A stretch of 64,000 nt of DNA from Folioceros fuciformis. Lineage: Eukaryota > Anthocerotophyta > Anthocerotopsida > Anthocerotales. The notes beneath the pieces were generated by a model that worked only from the letters and a program-made list of their open reading frames with translations, made no database searches and was not told where the DNA came from. Location: contig JBNGIO010006373.1 of assembly GCA_049999805.1 (NCBI GenBank), positions 217,172-281,171 on the forward strand, in the 5' to 3' direction. The first letter of the stretch is position 1. Each line of letters starts with the position of its first letter. Shown here piece by piece: positions 30,401-43,521 of this stretch. The translations under genes and the position numbers were made by a program.

Positions 30401-33400
30401 TTGGGTAGGGGCTATTCCTCTCATGCATTATTGTGGAAAAATGGAGGACACCCCTGGTTGGCTACTTCCAAGGATTTATTAGAGCTGGAATCGAAGATTT
30501 TGTCGTTCGTTGAAGGTTGGAGTTCAGATGTCTCTATGGACTATTTGCTTGAACGTTCAATCCCTTTTTCCTCTCTAAAGATCACCTTCGGTACAATTTC
30601 CTGAGTTTCCTTGCTGCTTTTGTAGAACGTGATGAGCCTGTGGTTCTTGACAAGACAAGCAAGTTCCTCTTTGTGGAAGGTAATGATGTCAGTCTGGGAT
30701 TGTATTTTGATCATTCATCCATGCGACAGGAGTTGATAACTCATCAAGTTTTTTTATGTTCACCTTGTAGGACTCTCTATTGTGAAGTGGCTGGGGACTG
30801 GAAACATGAGCAAGAAGCCTAATACTGCAATTGTCCCGGATAGCTTGAAATGGTCTACTGACACGTGTGTCATGGAATCCCGGAATATTGCCGAGGTCAG
30901 TTGATGATGTTTACTGCGCTAGTCGCAACAACTCAACCTAATCAGTTCTCTTAACCTTTTTTCTTTGGTGCCAGATTCTTGCAAGCAGAGTGGAGCCACT
31001 ATGTTGTACTACGTTGAAAAGGGATGGCCAACCGTTCAGTGTGTCCTGCTCGGGGACAGGTGCATGTAAATGTGTTCCTCCTCACTTGTCAGATATCACG
31101 GTTTTGCAGCAGTGGTCTTCTGCTGGGCACCTACTGGCGACTACCCTTCCATTATTGAACCACATAAGTCTCTGTCTTGATGCTGATGCACTGAGCAAGG
31201 CAACTGCACTTGTGAGACATCCTCGAGAACAGATTGGAGATCTTGAAATCCAGCAGGTTGAGGTTCCAGTTGTGAGTTGGGAAAAATAAAAAAAATCCCT
31301 TGCCTATAGCTGGGCTTGGGTGTCTGTAAGGAGAACTCTTCACTGACAGTTTCTCAATGATCCTATGCAGGGCATTTCGGCCACTTTTGTCAAGACGCTG
31401 GTTGATTTCTCGTTGGCGTGCTCTTCAAGATCGCTGACAGATTTTGTTCCACACCAGCACCTGCTATGGTTAAGGGAGGGGGTTACTCCTAAGAATAGTG
31501 GTAAGTACAGAAAGACACCCCAAAGGTCGAACTGTAAGTTGCCATTGCGATGATACTGGTAAAACACAGACCGATTTCACTTATGCCTGGCTGAATGCAG
31601 AGTTGTCTACCGTTCTCCAGAACGTGGTTCATGAGTTTTGGTTCAACTGGCATCAGTCTCTTTGGAAAAGAGAGAGTATGGAGGTAGCGGTAACAAAACC
31701 GTAACACTTCTGTTAAAAAACTGTTGGAGTGGATTATCTTTTTTTGGAAATGATGGTTGGCACCAACTTTAACGCAGAGCACACGCGCCAACGCTTGGGA
31801 ATCAACTGCTGGTCCATCGCGACTGTTCTTGGCTTCTCAAACAGCATGTTTGGGCTCTGGATGGTGGGTCCCTGCTATGAATCTGTCTTAGTTATTGGTT
31901 TCAGTACGTGACCTTATCACAACCCCTTCTCTGATATCTTGAACAGGTTGCAAACAGGCGCTGTAAGAGACTACCGTGGAAAGATATATCAGTTGCGGCT
32001 TGTATTTCATGGTCTTCAGACTTATTCAGAGCTGGGCTCTCCCCTGGTCTGGACTTCCAATCTGAACTCGATAGGGCTTCTTTTGCAACAGGTGAGATAA
32101 GGCTGCTCTGATGTGTTGGATGTGTTGCCCTGGCGTACAGAGTAGTGGGTTGAGCTTGTACTGGATGACAGAGAAGTGGGTTGATCTTTTAGTGTCTTAT
32201 AGAGTCCTGGGTTGACCTTGCAGATCATCCTTGCTCACAAGAAGTCGTTCCGGACTGAAGACATCAATTCCATCTCTTCTTTACTGTCTTCCATTGTGGA
32301 GTTTCCAATGCAGGTAAGTGGAATGGTTGTTCAATCTAATCTGCTCATAAGTGTAAGATAAGTTGGATATCACTTGTCTGTGTCAGAGTTTATGTGTACT
32401 CCTCCTAATTGGATAAGTTCCTTGTTGCAGGGTGAAGATCAGACTTTGTCCTTGCAGAAGCTCGGCACCCTGCTATATTCTGCTCAGCATGCAAACTTTG
32501 CTTCTTTGATCGAACCTCTTTTGTTGCCTTGCTTGAAATTGTTAGAGAACTGCCACAGAACTGGGCAGACATCAGGTACAACTGATTGTCGATTGAAAAC
32601 ATTGGATTTCAATTTGTGTTGCAGTGTCTACCACTCGCTCGTAATGAGTGCGGGCGTCTGCATGTTTGGGTAAAGGGCATCTAATACCATGGTGATTACA
32701 GATGGCCTGATGCAGCTGGGGAAATTGTGGATCAACATAGGAGCATTACGGCTCCATTTGCTTCTTCCTGCGGATGGTTGTGACCCTGTTGCAAAGTATG
32801 CGTTTAAATATGCTCATATTAAAGATAGGCATCACGATTTGGAACTTCAGCTGAAGGTATTCCTTCTTCATACCCATCTTGCCCTTGGAAATGTTTCTTG
32901 TTCGTGCATGATACACTTTCAAGGTGTTCGCTGAACATCAGCTGCTTTCTGTAGTTAGATTTTCAAGCATTGTCAGCCTCTTGCTTTTGTTCCTTGCGAC
33001 CAGATGAAAAATCGAAAAATGGGAATTCATCAGCATATTTGATCTTACCTGTGGTGAATAGGTGAAGCAAGAAAGCGAGCTAGTTGTTCGAGGTGGCACA
33101 CCTGCTGGAGAATTGAGCCGGGAAACTGCTGCGCTCAGGGTTCTGGAAGATGAACTTCGTGCCCTCAGTTCCAAGGTAACTGCGGTTCAGGCGCTCATGA
33201 GTGATGGTCTTTCTGTTGCACGTTGATTGCAGAACCTCTGACGTAAGGCAAAATGCTGTAGATCATTCCCCGCCCAAATCCTCCAACCTTCCGAAGACTG
33301 TACCTGGACGTTCAGAGGTACAAAGATATGCAAGCAAACCATCAAAAGCTGCATCAGCTGTTCTCTTCCCTGGATGGTGGGGCTGGCAAATTGAATGAGG

Positions 33401-36400
33401 CTGTTGTAAATCAGCTCAAGACATGGCAGGTTTGTCTCAATTCAGTCAGAGTGCCACCAAAACGGAACATGAAGCCTGAAGGTTCGAGACTGACATTTTG
33501 TTTCCTCTGCATGGTAGGAAACAGCAGGAAAATTTATCCAGCGTTTGTCTGAGGACTATCCTCTGTACCGGGATTTTGTGCAACCCGTCCAGCTTGCTGT
33601 TTATGAGCTCAAGTTTGGCTTTTCGCTTTCTATGGCTGGTTGGTTGCAAACAAATATGTTTGAAGGATTGGGCAGCGATTCATCAGCGGCCTTCAGTGTG
33701 AGTTCCCTATTTCATCAAATTTCTGTTGGTGGTCGATGACCTGAAGGGTCAACTGAATCTAATGGATTTTGTGTGGAACTATTTCTCCAGAAGTTAGTAG
33801 TCCGATTGATGCAGTTTCCAGCCAGAGTACATCACTTGCCAATTTTGTCGCCTTCTTCATCAATATCTGACTGCCTAGGCCATCAACCTGGATACCTTTA
33901 TGTGCAAGAGTTGGTAGTGGACGATGTGCAAAAAATTGTGTCCAAATGTGGTGATATCTGGAAAGACAGCTCTTGTCTCAAGCAGGTCAGATAATCCTCT
34001 GACCGTCTATCGGCCTTAGCTCTGGAATTGAAAAGTAGGCTCTTTGCCACAGTTAGTAAGATGATGTTGGCCGGTGGATGATCCAGGATACGTGTTTCAA
34101 GTTGCGCATGGATGTTTTGAGGGTTGCTTTGTTGCGACTTAGCCAGGAGATCCATGTTTCTGGACTGCTGAGAAGGGGAGCACTGGAGGTAAGTTCTTGA
34201 AAATTTTCATTTGCAGTCTGGGTGGGTGTAGTTGTGTCCTGACCTATTCTGATGTTCATTGTGTTCTCACCGTCTGCTGACTGGAAATATGGGGACAGAT
34301 TGTTGGTATGATTTTTGAGTCATTTGTGGCACTCTGGGAAAGAAATCAAGAGATACGGGAACAGAATATAGCATCGACAGATTTTGTGCGCTTTACCAAG
34401 CGTGTACATAGTATGGAGTCTGAGGACAGAGAAGATGAAAAATCATTTCAAGCCACATTTCCAAACTATTCAGGGGACTTTGGAGAACATGAAGATATGG
34501 ACTTCATTGACGCAATTGTGGATGATGTAGGGTTCCAAATTACTGGCTTGTTGCTAACTGTCTTGATACCGTTCTGGTGGCAAAGCACGTCAAGCACCGC
34601 TAACACCTTCTGTGTGACTGGACAGAAGCGGGCACTGGGAGTGGAGAAAATTGAAGAAAATGACCTAATTTTATTGGAACAAGACCCTGTGCTGAAGGAT
34701 ATTGTGCAAGTTCACACTGACATTTTCGGATCCCTTGGTCGCTTACAGAAGGTGAGGATCTGTTAGCGTGTCAGTGAAAAGTCACATGGTCACTCTGCTC
34801 ACTCTTTTGTTTTGCAGAACGTTTCTACTCGAGCTATCAAAGATATGTTTATTATAGCATATGATTCAGGCAAACAACTTTTAGAAGGTACAGACTTTGT
34901 TCCCAGTGTTCTTTGTAGCTTCTTCTTGTAAGGATTGGTTGCACAGGCAACGGGGCTCTATGTCTTCGGCTGCATTTCCAGCTGATGGGGTTTTAGAGTT
35001 GACTGAAGCTGACAGTACAACTATTTTGTCTGTAGCTGTGGAATGGATGGTACCTGCGACTTTGGACGAGCACTTGCTCTCTGCAAACGTCTTGAGGGTA
35101 GGACTTGAACTGGAAAGGCTCCAAAGTCCTGTATATGGTGAAGGCGAGCTTTATTGGAATTTTTATAAGGCGAGTCATTCTGGATTTCATCAGTTACTGT
35201 TAAGCTACTGCAGAAGCTAGTGGAACATCTTGAAATTCAAATCAAGTCATTCTAAGCTCTAGAATCATTGTTCAGGACCCAAATCAGCGTGAAATTGCGC
35301 TCATGCTTGATCCCATGTCTACCCTGGTGAATCGGCTCGGTGTGCTCTTGGAGGACTGGCCAGAACATCCCATATTACAGCAGCTGCTTCGGCTCTCCAA
35401 GTCCTTGCTTTCGACATCTTTAGAGTCTCCGGTTATGAAGGTTGGACTGAAACATAGAGGGGGGTTGTTGTATTGATGTTTTTCTGCTTCCATTATTCCC
35501 TACTGTGCATGTCACTGTTGCTACCCCGGACCACATCGTCATTTTCTGGACTAGCTGTCCACTGCCTGTACTGTACTAATTGTAAGCACTTGCCTGACTC
35601 TTACTTTCCTCAGGCTTTAACTGGATTGGAGCTGTTACTCTCAAAAGCTCAGCAATGGGAAGAGACTGCTGCAAAGCATGTCTCCGTGGCTGGTGGATTT
35701 TCTGAAAGCCTGTCCCATGTTAACACGTTGCCTTTTTCCTCCAATGGATGTAATTTGATGTGTAGTTAATTAATGTTGATCTCAGGTGAGCTGGAAAGTC
35801 TTTCACGCTTAGTTACTCGATGGCGGAACCTAGAGTTAAGATGTTGGCCCGGGTTGCTTGACAGCAAGAAGGTGGAGCATGAAGCTCAAGACATGAAGGT
35901 GCATATACTTAGTGGAGTCGTGAAGACGATTTCATTTGTGCGTCCTGGCATGATACTGACAAATTTATGTTCCATCATTTGCAGTTCTGGCTTTCCCTAT
36001 ACAGCATTTTGAATCGTGATGTTGAAGGAGATTCTGCTTCCTACGCTAGAGAAGCCACCAAAAGGTGTGTTCTGTGAGGGGCTCTCAAAATTTCTTTGTG
36101 TGCCAGTTCACAAACCTGTCATTGTAAGTTTATTGATTTTAACCAGTTAGCTGTGGACCTTGTGGTGCAGCCTGGAAGACTTCATGCAAACTTCCACTAT
36201 TGGGCAGTTCGGCCAACGGCTGCAATTGGTTCGGGCCTTTTATGGTCAGCTCGCACTCCAGACTGGTCCCTCAGGTGGAGCTGAAGGAAGAACGAGGTGA
36301 TTTCTATGGTCAGCAGAGAATGGGGATGGTTTTTTGCTTGTCAAACATGATCCCCTAATGTTCTTAAATATTCCCTTGGATCCAGGGACATTGCTGAAAG

Positions 36401-39400
36401 GCTAGCAGACATTCTGTACAACATCTGGAGATACTACTCGCAATTTCAACAGACGTAAGATCCATCACGAGGCGTGGAATCTCGTTATTTCTGCAGAAGT
36501 CTACTTGCATATGTTGACATGTGATGCTTGTACGCAGGGTTGTTGTGAAACTTGGTGAAGGGAAAGAGCCAATTGTGAAGGAGCTTGGAGATTTAGTCCG
36601 GCTTTGCAAGTGGGATGACCGCAGCCACTACAGACTAGCAGCATCTGCAGAGAAGACTCACCGGAAGCTACATAAGCTTATTCGGAGATACGATGTGAAG
36701 CCTTAACCTGCTGACCTCTCTTGCAGTTCTTGGGTGCTGGCAGCGGTGCGAGGCTCTTTCTGTTGTAGCTAAATGATGTGCTCACTCGAAATCTATCGTG
36801 ATCAATCAGGATGTTTTAAAGCGGCCAGTTTTCCAGCTTCTTTGCGAAGAGTCCTTGCAGATGGGAACAAACAACTGGGCAGAAGCTGGACAACAGCAGA
36901 GACGTGCACCAACAAGTACATCTGGCCATGACGAGCCATCAGCCAAATATCTGGAGTATGCACTTGTGTCAAGATGTGATGCGGTTGAATGTGTAGCATA
37001 TTTTCATCCTTTCAGTGCCTGATTATTGCTGACCATTAGATGCAGAAGCAAGCACTGGAACCAAATAGCTTTGTCCCGGATGAACTATGTGACCATCTTA
37101 AGTGCCCACGTGGAACGAGGTACGGACAAAGAACTGGCTCAGCAACTCTCTATCTGAACACGCCGTTCTGTATTCTTACGGTTTTATTGGTGTTGTATAC
37201 TGGTTTTGAAGTATGAGTTATGGTTTGTGCTTGTGGATGTAGATATCCCACACCAAAAAGGACTCTCTAAATGGGCGCCCAAGATCTACGACATGCTGGG
37301 TTCCGCTGTTTTTTCAGAAGCTGGCTTTACCATTCGTAGAGAGGGGACTTGGGCACTGGAAGATCTGGGTAACACAATTATCTCTCGTGCCTCTGAGCTA
37401 CGCCTAGCAGAGAAGAAACGCCATGTGAAGAAGAAGGCACTGGTGGATTTGTTGAAGACTCTGGGACGGCTGGGTGTATCTCGTCATAAATCAGCTGTGC
37501 CCAAGGTACCTTAAATGTGTATGAGTCACAATTGTGTGGATTTGAAAACAAAACCTGCTTGTATTGTATTGCTCATGGCGACCTGTCTTTGACAGCACGT
37601 GAGGAACCCAGGAGACTGGTTTCAGCAGCCACCATCAGAAGTTGGAGATATTCTGTCAGAGTGGAAGGATAGGTACATGGAGCTGGAGCAACAAACAGGT
37701 GGCCAGGATTTCCTTGAATCAAGCACCTTTGAAGGGATGTACAAGTTGTGGCAAGGAGCAAGTGGTTATTTTTTTCAAAACATGGCACTTATCCAGCAGC
37801 TCCATCTCAATGCCCAAAATCCAAATAAGGATCTAAGCCTTCAGGAGGTGAGATGTATTTTCTAGAAGGTTGGCATGTAACGCATACAGTTAAGGTTAAT
37901 AGGGTGTTCTTTTGCTCTGACAGATAGAGACATCCACCAGATACGTCGAGCATATTCTTTATTTACAGAGGCAGCAGCGGGACAGAGCGTATGTCTACAG
38001 TTTGCAGTTATTTAAATTGCAAACATACACAAGCTTAGTAAATGACGTCTGTAAGTGGCAACATCCTCCTCGTGCTAGCCTAATGGAGACACTGGTTTTG
38101 AGGCGTCGACTGCACTTGTTGTTCTTCCAATTTAACTTCTGAGCTAGTCAGGTGAGAATTAGTTTTGGGATTTTGTTGGTGAGGAGTGATCGCATGCTGG
38201 TTGGAAATGAACAGGTGCAACTGCAACTGCTGGAACATCCCTTCCTCAACAAGGTCCCACGCGCAGCTGGATGTGGCAGCAAAAGGTGTGCATCCCGTTT
38301 AATTCTCATTCCATCTTAGCCGAGCTGTATGTGTCAAGGTTTCTAGTTTCAAGGGGAAGATGCACTCATCACCATCTTGTTCTTACAACACTTTTATTTG
38401 GCATGCAGAGTTTGCTTGACTTGTTGCTTGGTACTATAGTGGAGCTCAAACTGTTTTTCCAAACAGCTCAGTCAGCAACGACTTGCCCCTGTGAATTGTC
38501 AAGTGACTCGGGCTTCGGGGGAGTTGCTGAGGCTCTTACAAAAGCCTTGTTTGCATTGGAGTCCTGCAAGGTACGTTTCAGCAGAGGACTTCGCTTTTTT
38601 GCTGGAATTTGTCGAATTCAAATGCTAATATCTTTTGTCTGCAGAAGCGGCTTGATGGTTACATGATCCCTGGACGACTTATGATGACATCCAAAAATCT
38701 GGAAAGGTCATGGCCCGTCCTCATAACTGTGGAGATGAAAGAAGCAGTGTCTGCCAATTTCGTAATCCTCAGAGAGATTGCAGTTGCCATGACGCAAGTG
38801 CCACACCAATCCACTTACAGCCGCATAGTGGGTTGGACGTTCTTGAAGGACATTCTGAATGAGGTGGGTAATACTTCAAATCAGGGCCCTCAGGTGCAAG
38901 GGATGAATTGTTGTTTCTCATCCGTTTGGGAAACTGTGCAGTGTGTACGCCTATCAGAGGAGTTCGATTCCCCACGAGTGATTACGTGTGGTGTTTCCGC
39001 CGAGGAGCAGATAAGAATGTTTAATGAATTGGTTGTGGAGGTGAAACTGGCAGTTCAGTCCCTCAGGGAAACAAAGGCTGCAGCAGACCAACGGGACAAT
39101 TTTGGCCCCCAAGATTCTGATTCTGTTGGGGAAGTTGCTGGGATCCCCATTGCTCAAACCCTCCATCTGTATGAGTCAAATCTTGTGCAGCAGATCTCTA
39201 CTCTACGGCTGGATCGCATTTATCAATCCTTGGCCAACTTTGCATCAGTAGATGTGAGTTAACCATTCAGAGGGGAATGTAGTGTACTTGCTTTCCGTTA
39301 TTGGGTGCAAGTATGATTTTGGTGGATGTTTGAATGATGGTGGTTTCTCGGCAGGTCGCTGGTGATGACAAGGCACTGGCCACATTTGGGAGGTTACTAG

Positions 39401-42400
39401 GCTGTGTTGCTGTGCCTCTGAGTATGGTTCAAACTGCGGGGATGCAAATTCTCAATGATTATATTTTGCTGCACAGGACGGTACGTGCTTTTGCCATCAG
39501 CTCTCCCGCGGATGCCTTTGCGCTCCACCCAGATAGGGACTGAAGCTGGCGGTCTTTTTGAGAAAGATTAGGTCGTGGAGATCTCAGAATGTGACGCTCA
39601 ATTGTTTTTCTTCCAGGTTACAAAGTTGGGGTACATATTGGGCAATCTGTTCAACGCGTTGTACAAAGAAGGTTACTGCAGAAGCCCCGAGGAAGAAGAG
39701 TCTCCAGACGGATCCACGAAATTCGACGAGGCAACAGGAACTGGCATGGGCGACGGCGAGGGTAAGAAGGACGTCAGTGATCAAATTGAAGATGAAGAGC
39801 AGCTTCTGGGCAGTGAAAATAAGGTACTTCCCTTTAACCAGATTTCGATGGATAGCAGGAGAGCGATGGAAATGTGTAGTTTGGATTTGGTTTTGGGCTG
39901 ACTCATTGTCATCCAGGAGCACGATACATCCAAGAAGGAACAAACAGACGGAAAGGAGGAGAAGGGTGTGGAGATGAACCAGGATTTTGAAGGGGAGCTG
40001 GAAAATCTAAGTGAGGATGTATCTGAAGACGGCGACGATGCTAGTGAAGAGGGTGCTGATGAACAGCTTGAGTCAAAGATGGGACAGACTGATGATGAGG
40101 GTCAGGTCGTTGACGAAAAGCTTTGGAATGATGAAGAGGACGTGGATAACCAGGGTGAGGAGGAGAAGTATGAGAAGGATGCGCCTGTGTCTGGAGCAGG
40201 AAAAGACGACCTCGAAATGCGAGCCAAGGAAACTGAGGAGGAAGAGGTTCCGAACAAGGATGGGAGTCCGGGAGATGACCTGCGATCCAACAAGTCCGAG
40301 GATACAGGCGAGGAGAAACCTGCTGATACTGAAGGTGAGAGCAATGGGAACAATCAGGCAGAAGCATATGAGGATCCAACTGGCTTGGCCCCATCGATGG
40401 AGGAAGATTTTGCAGAAGATATGGAAATTGATGGTGAAGAACTGGGTGATGAGGGAGACGAAGCAGAACCTGATATGGCAAAGGAGGTGGAATTGGACAA
40501 CCCAAACTCAGAGGGAGAGCTAAATGGTCAGGAAAGCACGGGGCCTTCTGAGCAGGAAGGAGAAGCAGCGGAGCAGCAAGATACACAAGGTGTAGAAGCA
40601 GAGGCTGAAGTCTCTACTGAGGAGGTGGAGAACGCAAGGGACGGAGAAAGTACGAATCATGCTGAAGCGACTGTTGCTCACCCACTACCGGCGTTGCAGG
40701 AACAAAATGATGTCGAACCTCAGGCGGAACCCGATGCGTTGAATGCAGATACTAAAGCTTCTGGAGGTGATCAAGCTGCGGGCATGTATTCGGGCCTCCA
40801 AGGAAATCCGATGTCAGTAGGCCGTGATGAAAGCAAAGGAGAGCGAAACGACCAGGATGATGCAGCCTCTGAAAAAAACCCTGAAGCACAAGCTTCAGGG
40901 AAGCTGGACTCAGCAACACCTCAAGGTGATAAAGGGACCACCTCAGGGAAACCATCAAATTTGTCTGAAGAAAGAAGGGTGCATGAGAAATCGGATGCAC
41001 AACCGTTCCGTAGCCTTGGCGATGTCTTGAAAGAATGGAAAGACAGGGTACGGATAATGAGTGATGTTAGTGAGTCGGGAAATTTACAGGATACTGAAAT
41101 GGAAGAAGCCCATACTGACGAGCAAGAGCAGGGTGATCAATATCAGTATGTGGCAGAAGAGGTAGATAGCAGTTTACAAGCATTGGGATCAGCAACGGAA
41201 GATCAGGCAGAGCAGCAACACCTTAAGGAAGCAGTTCAGTTAGAGGAAGAGACAGATGATCGACCACAGCCAATGTTGGTTGATGATGAGGAAGAAGAAG
41301 CAGAGGAGGTCCGCGTCACAGATATGAAACAAAGACTGGACCTGCATCCAAGGAGGGGAGAAAGATCTGAATTGGGAAAGACAGGCCGTTGTCCAGAAGA
41401 AGAGCCAGCAGCGGATAAAGAAGCACTCAGTGCGGAGGAGGATCTGGAAGAAAGACAGAGGGTTGAAAGCAAGATCTATGTTGCACCCGGAGCTCTTGCT
41501 AATTCGGAGCCTTCGGATTTTCTTGACAGCCAGCAGTTGAATGACAGAGAGTTGAGTGAGGCAAGGAAAGAGGTCGAGTTGAAATTACAGGAGGGTGACA
41601 GTAGCATGGAGAATGCACGGGCGTTGTGGCAGAGGTATGACCAGCTAACAGCACGCCTGTCTCAAGAATTAGCTGAGCAGCTGCGGCTAATTCTAGAACC
41701 AACGTTGGCCGCCAAGCTTGAGGGTGACTACCGAACGGGGAAACGGATAAACATGAAGAAGGTACGCAGTTTTGCTTGAAATTCGTGCTGGGAAACCCCG
41801 AGCCCCGTCCTTTAACTTTTCTTTCCACTTGGCAGGTTATTCCTTATGTTGCTAGTGAGTTTAAGAAGGACAAAATTTGGCTGCGGCGTACCAAAGCAAG
41901 CAAGCGACAGTATCAGGTTGTCATTGCAATAGATGACTCCAGAAGCATGTCTGAGAGCCATTGCGGGCATATGGCTTTGGAGGCCTTGATTACGACCTGT
42001 CGAGCCATGTCGCAGCTGGAAATTGGTCAAATGGCTGTAGCCAGTTTCGGGGAGAAGGGGAATGTTCGCCTTCTCCATGATTTTGATCACCCATTTTCAA
42101 ATGAGGCGGGGACCAGCGTAAGAACCAGTTCCCTTGCTGCATGTATTGTGAGATGTTTGGGCCTGCCCAGAATCAATCACTCACACGGGGGAGAAGAGTT
42201 TTGCTAACAAGGATTGCATGTGGTCACAGATATTGTCTCAATTCTCGTTCCGGCAAGATAACACCATAGCCGACGAGCCTATGGTAGACCTGCTTCGATT
42301 CCTCAATCAAATGTTGCACAACGCTGCGTTCAATGCCGTGTTGCCCTCTGGAAGGGATGCTCTTCAGCAACTTGTTCTCATCATCGCCGATGGCCGTTTG

Positions 42401-42943
42401 CATGAAAAGGTTCGTACCTGCTGTCATGTTCACCTGCTTTCTAGCACCACGCCTTGTAGTCCACTCTCTGAATCCAGCCTGCGTAACGTCCTCCCTGTCG
42501 AACCTGCGCAGGAAAGTCTCCAAAGGTGTGTTCGGGAAGGAATGAGCCGAAACCGGCTGGTCGCCTTCATTGTGCTTGATAATCCCCGTGAATCTATACT
42601 GGAATGGCAGGTGAGCAACGCTGCGAAAGATGCCATCGTATAGAAAGTCATGCTGCTGATCTCCTGTGGGGACCTTTCTGACAACCTGAAATATTTGCTG
42701 CATACAGACTCCATCCTTCTCCAACGGCCGTGTATCCTTCTCCAAATACATGGACACCTTCCCCTTCCCTTACTACACGATCGTGAGGCACATCGAGGAC
42801 CTTCCGAGAACAATCGGAGGTCTCCTCCGACAGGTAACGCATCTTCTAACCTTTGCAGGGTCCGGCAGATGAAGAAAAATCTAAACTCTAGTGGTCACTT
42901 CTGCATGCAGTGGTTCGAGCTCATGCAACGAACATCGTCCTAG
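18421..42943 (+). CDS. MDN1: Midasin (MDN1/Rea1), giant dynein-like AAA+ ATPase, many exons
   Basis: MDN1 strips assembly factors such as the Ytm1 and Rsa4 proteins from nuclear pre-60S particles. The first codons are MEESLKTF at 18421; the last exon reads WFELMQRTSS and stops at 42941-42943. In order: an N-terminal domain; six AAA modules with Walker A motifs GPVGAGKS (about 20005), GETGTGKT (about 21895), GPTSSGKT (about 23340), GETGCGKT (about 24415), GSPGVGKT (about 26590) and GPQASGKT (about 27937); a long linker (about 29,000-39,500); an acidic region (about 39,650-41,780); and a MIDAS domain with DDSRSM at about 41,930. Canonical Walker B acidic pairs occur in AAA2-AAA5 (LLDEIN, VLDELN, LIDEIS, LLDELN). 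AAA1 (VFENID) and AAA6 (VLENAN) are degenerate, as is usual in this family. Introns are mostly about 70-200 nt with GT-AG ends. A 100-N gap interrupts the first exon or intron, so the extreme N-terminus is incomplete. I have not fixed every exon border. Confidence 0.96.
18501..18600. other. Assembly gap (100 N) in MDN1
   Basis: One hundred Ns follow codon 26 of MDN1 (about ...ARHPALLT). Coding sequence resumes at 18601 (FDSLVRGCREG). A round 100 is the usual placeholder for an unknown size, so the missing length is not known. Confidence 0.97.
19940..28800 (+). other. MDN1: MDN1 AAA1-AAA6 ring region
   Basis: Six Walker A motifs in series define the hexameric motor within one chain. AAA3 is carried mostly on one long exon (22,260-24,246) that also holds the Walker B and arginine-finger region of AAA2 (PVALRSRFTEFF) and AAA3's own SRAFRNRFLEL. 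AAA4 and AAA5 end in ALRNRFTEIW and KSFLNRFTK. AAA6 has RAMRNRGIEIF after 28,770. Confidence 0.93.
39650..41779 (+). other. MDN1: MDN1 acidic (D/E-rich) tail segment
   Basis: About 650 residues dominated by E, D, Q and S with virtually no hydrophobic core, mostly on one long exon from 39,918. This is the flexible tether that lets the MIDAS domain reach back to the AAA ring and the pre-60S particle. Confidence 0.9.
41836..42943 (+). other. MDN1: MDN1 MIDAS (VWA-like) domain
   Basis: VIAIDDSRSMSE gives the D-x-S-x-S metal-binding motif at about 41,930. SFGEKG..RLLHDF and LVLIIADGRLHEK follow on later exons, and the terminal FPFPYYTIVRHIEDLP plus WFELMQ match the family C-terminus. It binds ubiquitin-like domains of assembly factors in characterised homologues. 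Confidence 0.93.
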
Positions 42944-43521
42944 CTCCAGCACCGGCAATTCACACTGTGCTTCTTCCAGAAGAATTCCAGGACGAGATCG
43001 GATGCTTCGAGACCAGACCCTTCAAATCCCGCTTGTATCGGCAATAGACTGTATTATGAAATCGAGTTCTCCGTAATTACACTTGGGAAAAGTTTTGCGC
43101 ACCATCGATTGCTTGGATGCCATACTCACAGCAGGGACGGTGAGCCACATGATGAGGATTTCCTGACTCTCCGCCGCAATTGAAAGGCTTTGGATGAACT
43201 CCTCACTCGTCAGGCATCGTCCTTGACCCAGTCGCACTGGTCTGCAACTGATGGCATCACCGCACAGCCCTGAACTCAGGGAAGCTGATTCCCGAGCTGC
43301 ACGTGCGTATTGATGGGCTGGAGCACCAATAATTGAACTTGCGCTCCAATTGGTGACCAATTCAATAATGCAGTCTACTCCAACCAACACCGACGTGGGG
43401 AAACAGAGCCCAATCGCATTCCTTCTTTCTCCGCTCTCTTCTCTTCGATGCTAACTAGATCATCGCTGGCCTGTATTGTACTTGGCCTGGTTCGAAGCGC
43501 ATTGCGTGGTTGCTTGGGGCG
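42944..43521. other. Intergenic region between MDN1 and the WAT1-related gene
   Basis: MDN1 3' flank and promoter of the next plus-strand gene. No element is recognised with confidence; minus-strand open frames here lack protein character. Confidence 0.55.

Noticed and set aside
32090-32225. Loose repeats with the word GTGGGTTGA
   Set aside because: Short degenerate repeats inside an MDN1 intron; too imperfect to be a satellite or regulatory array.
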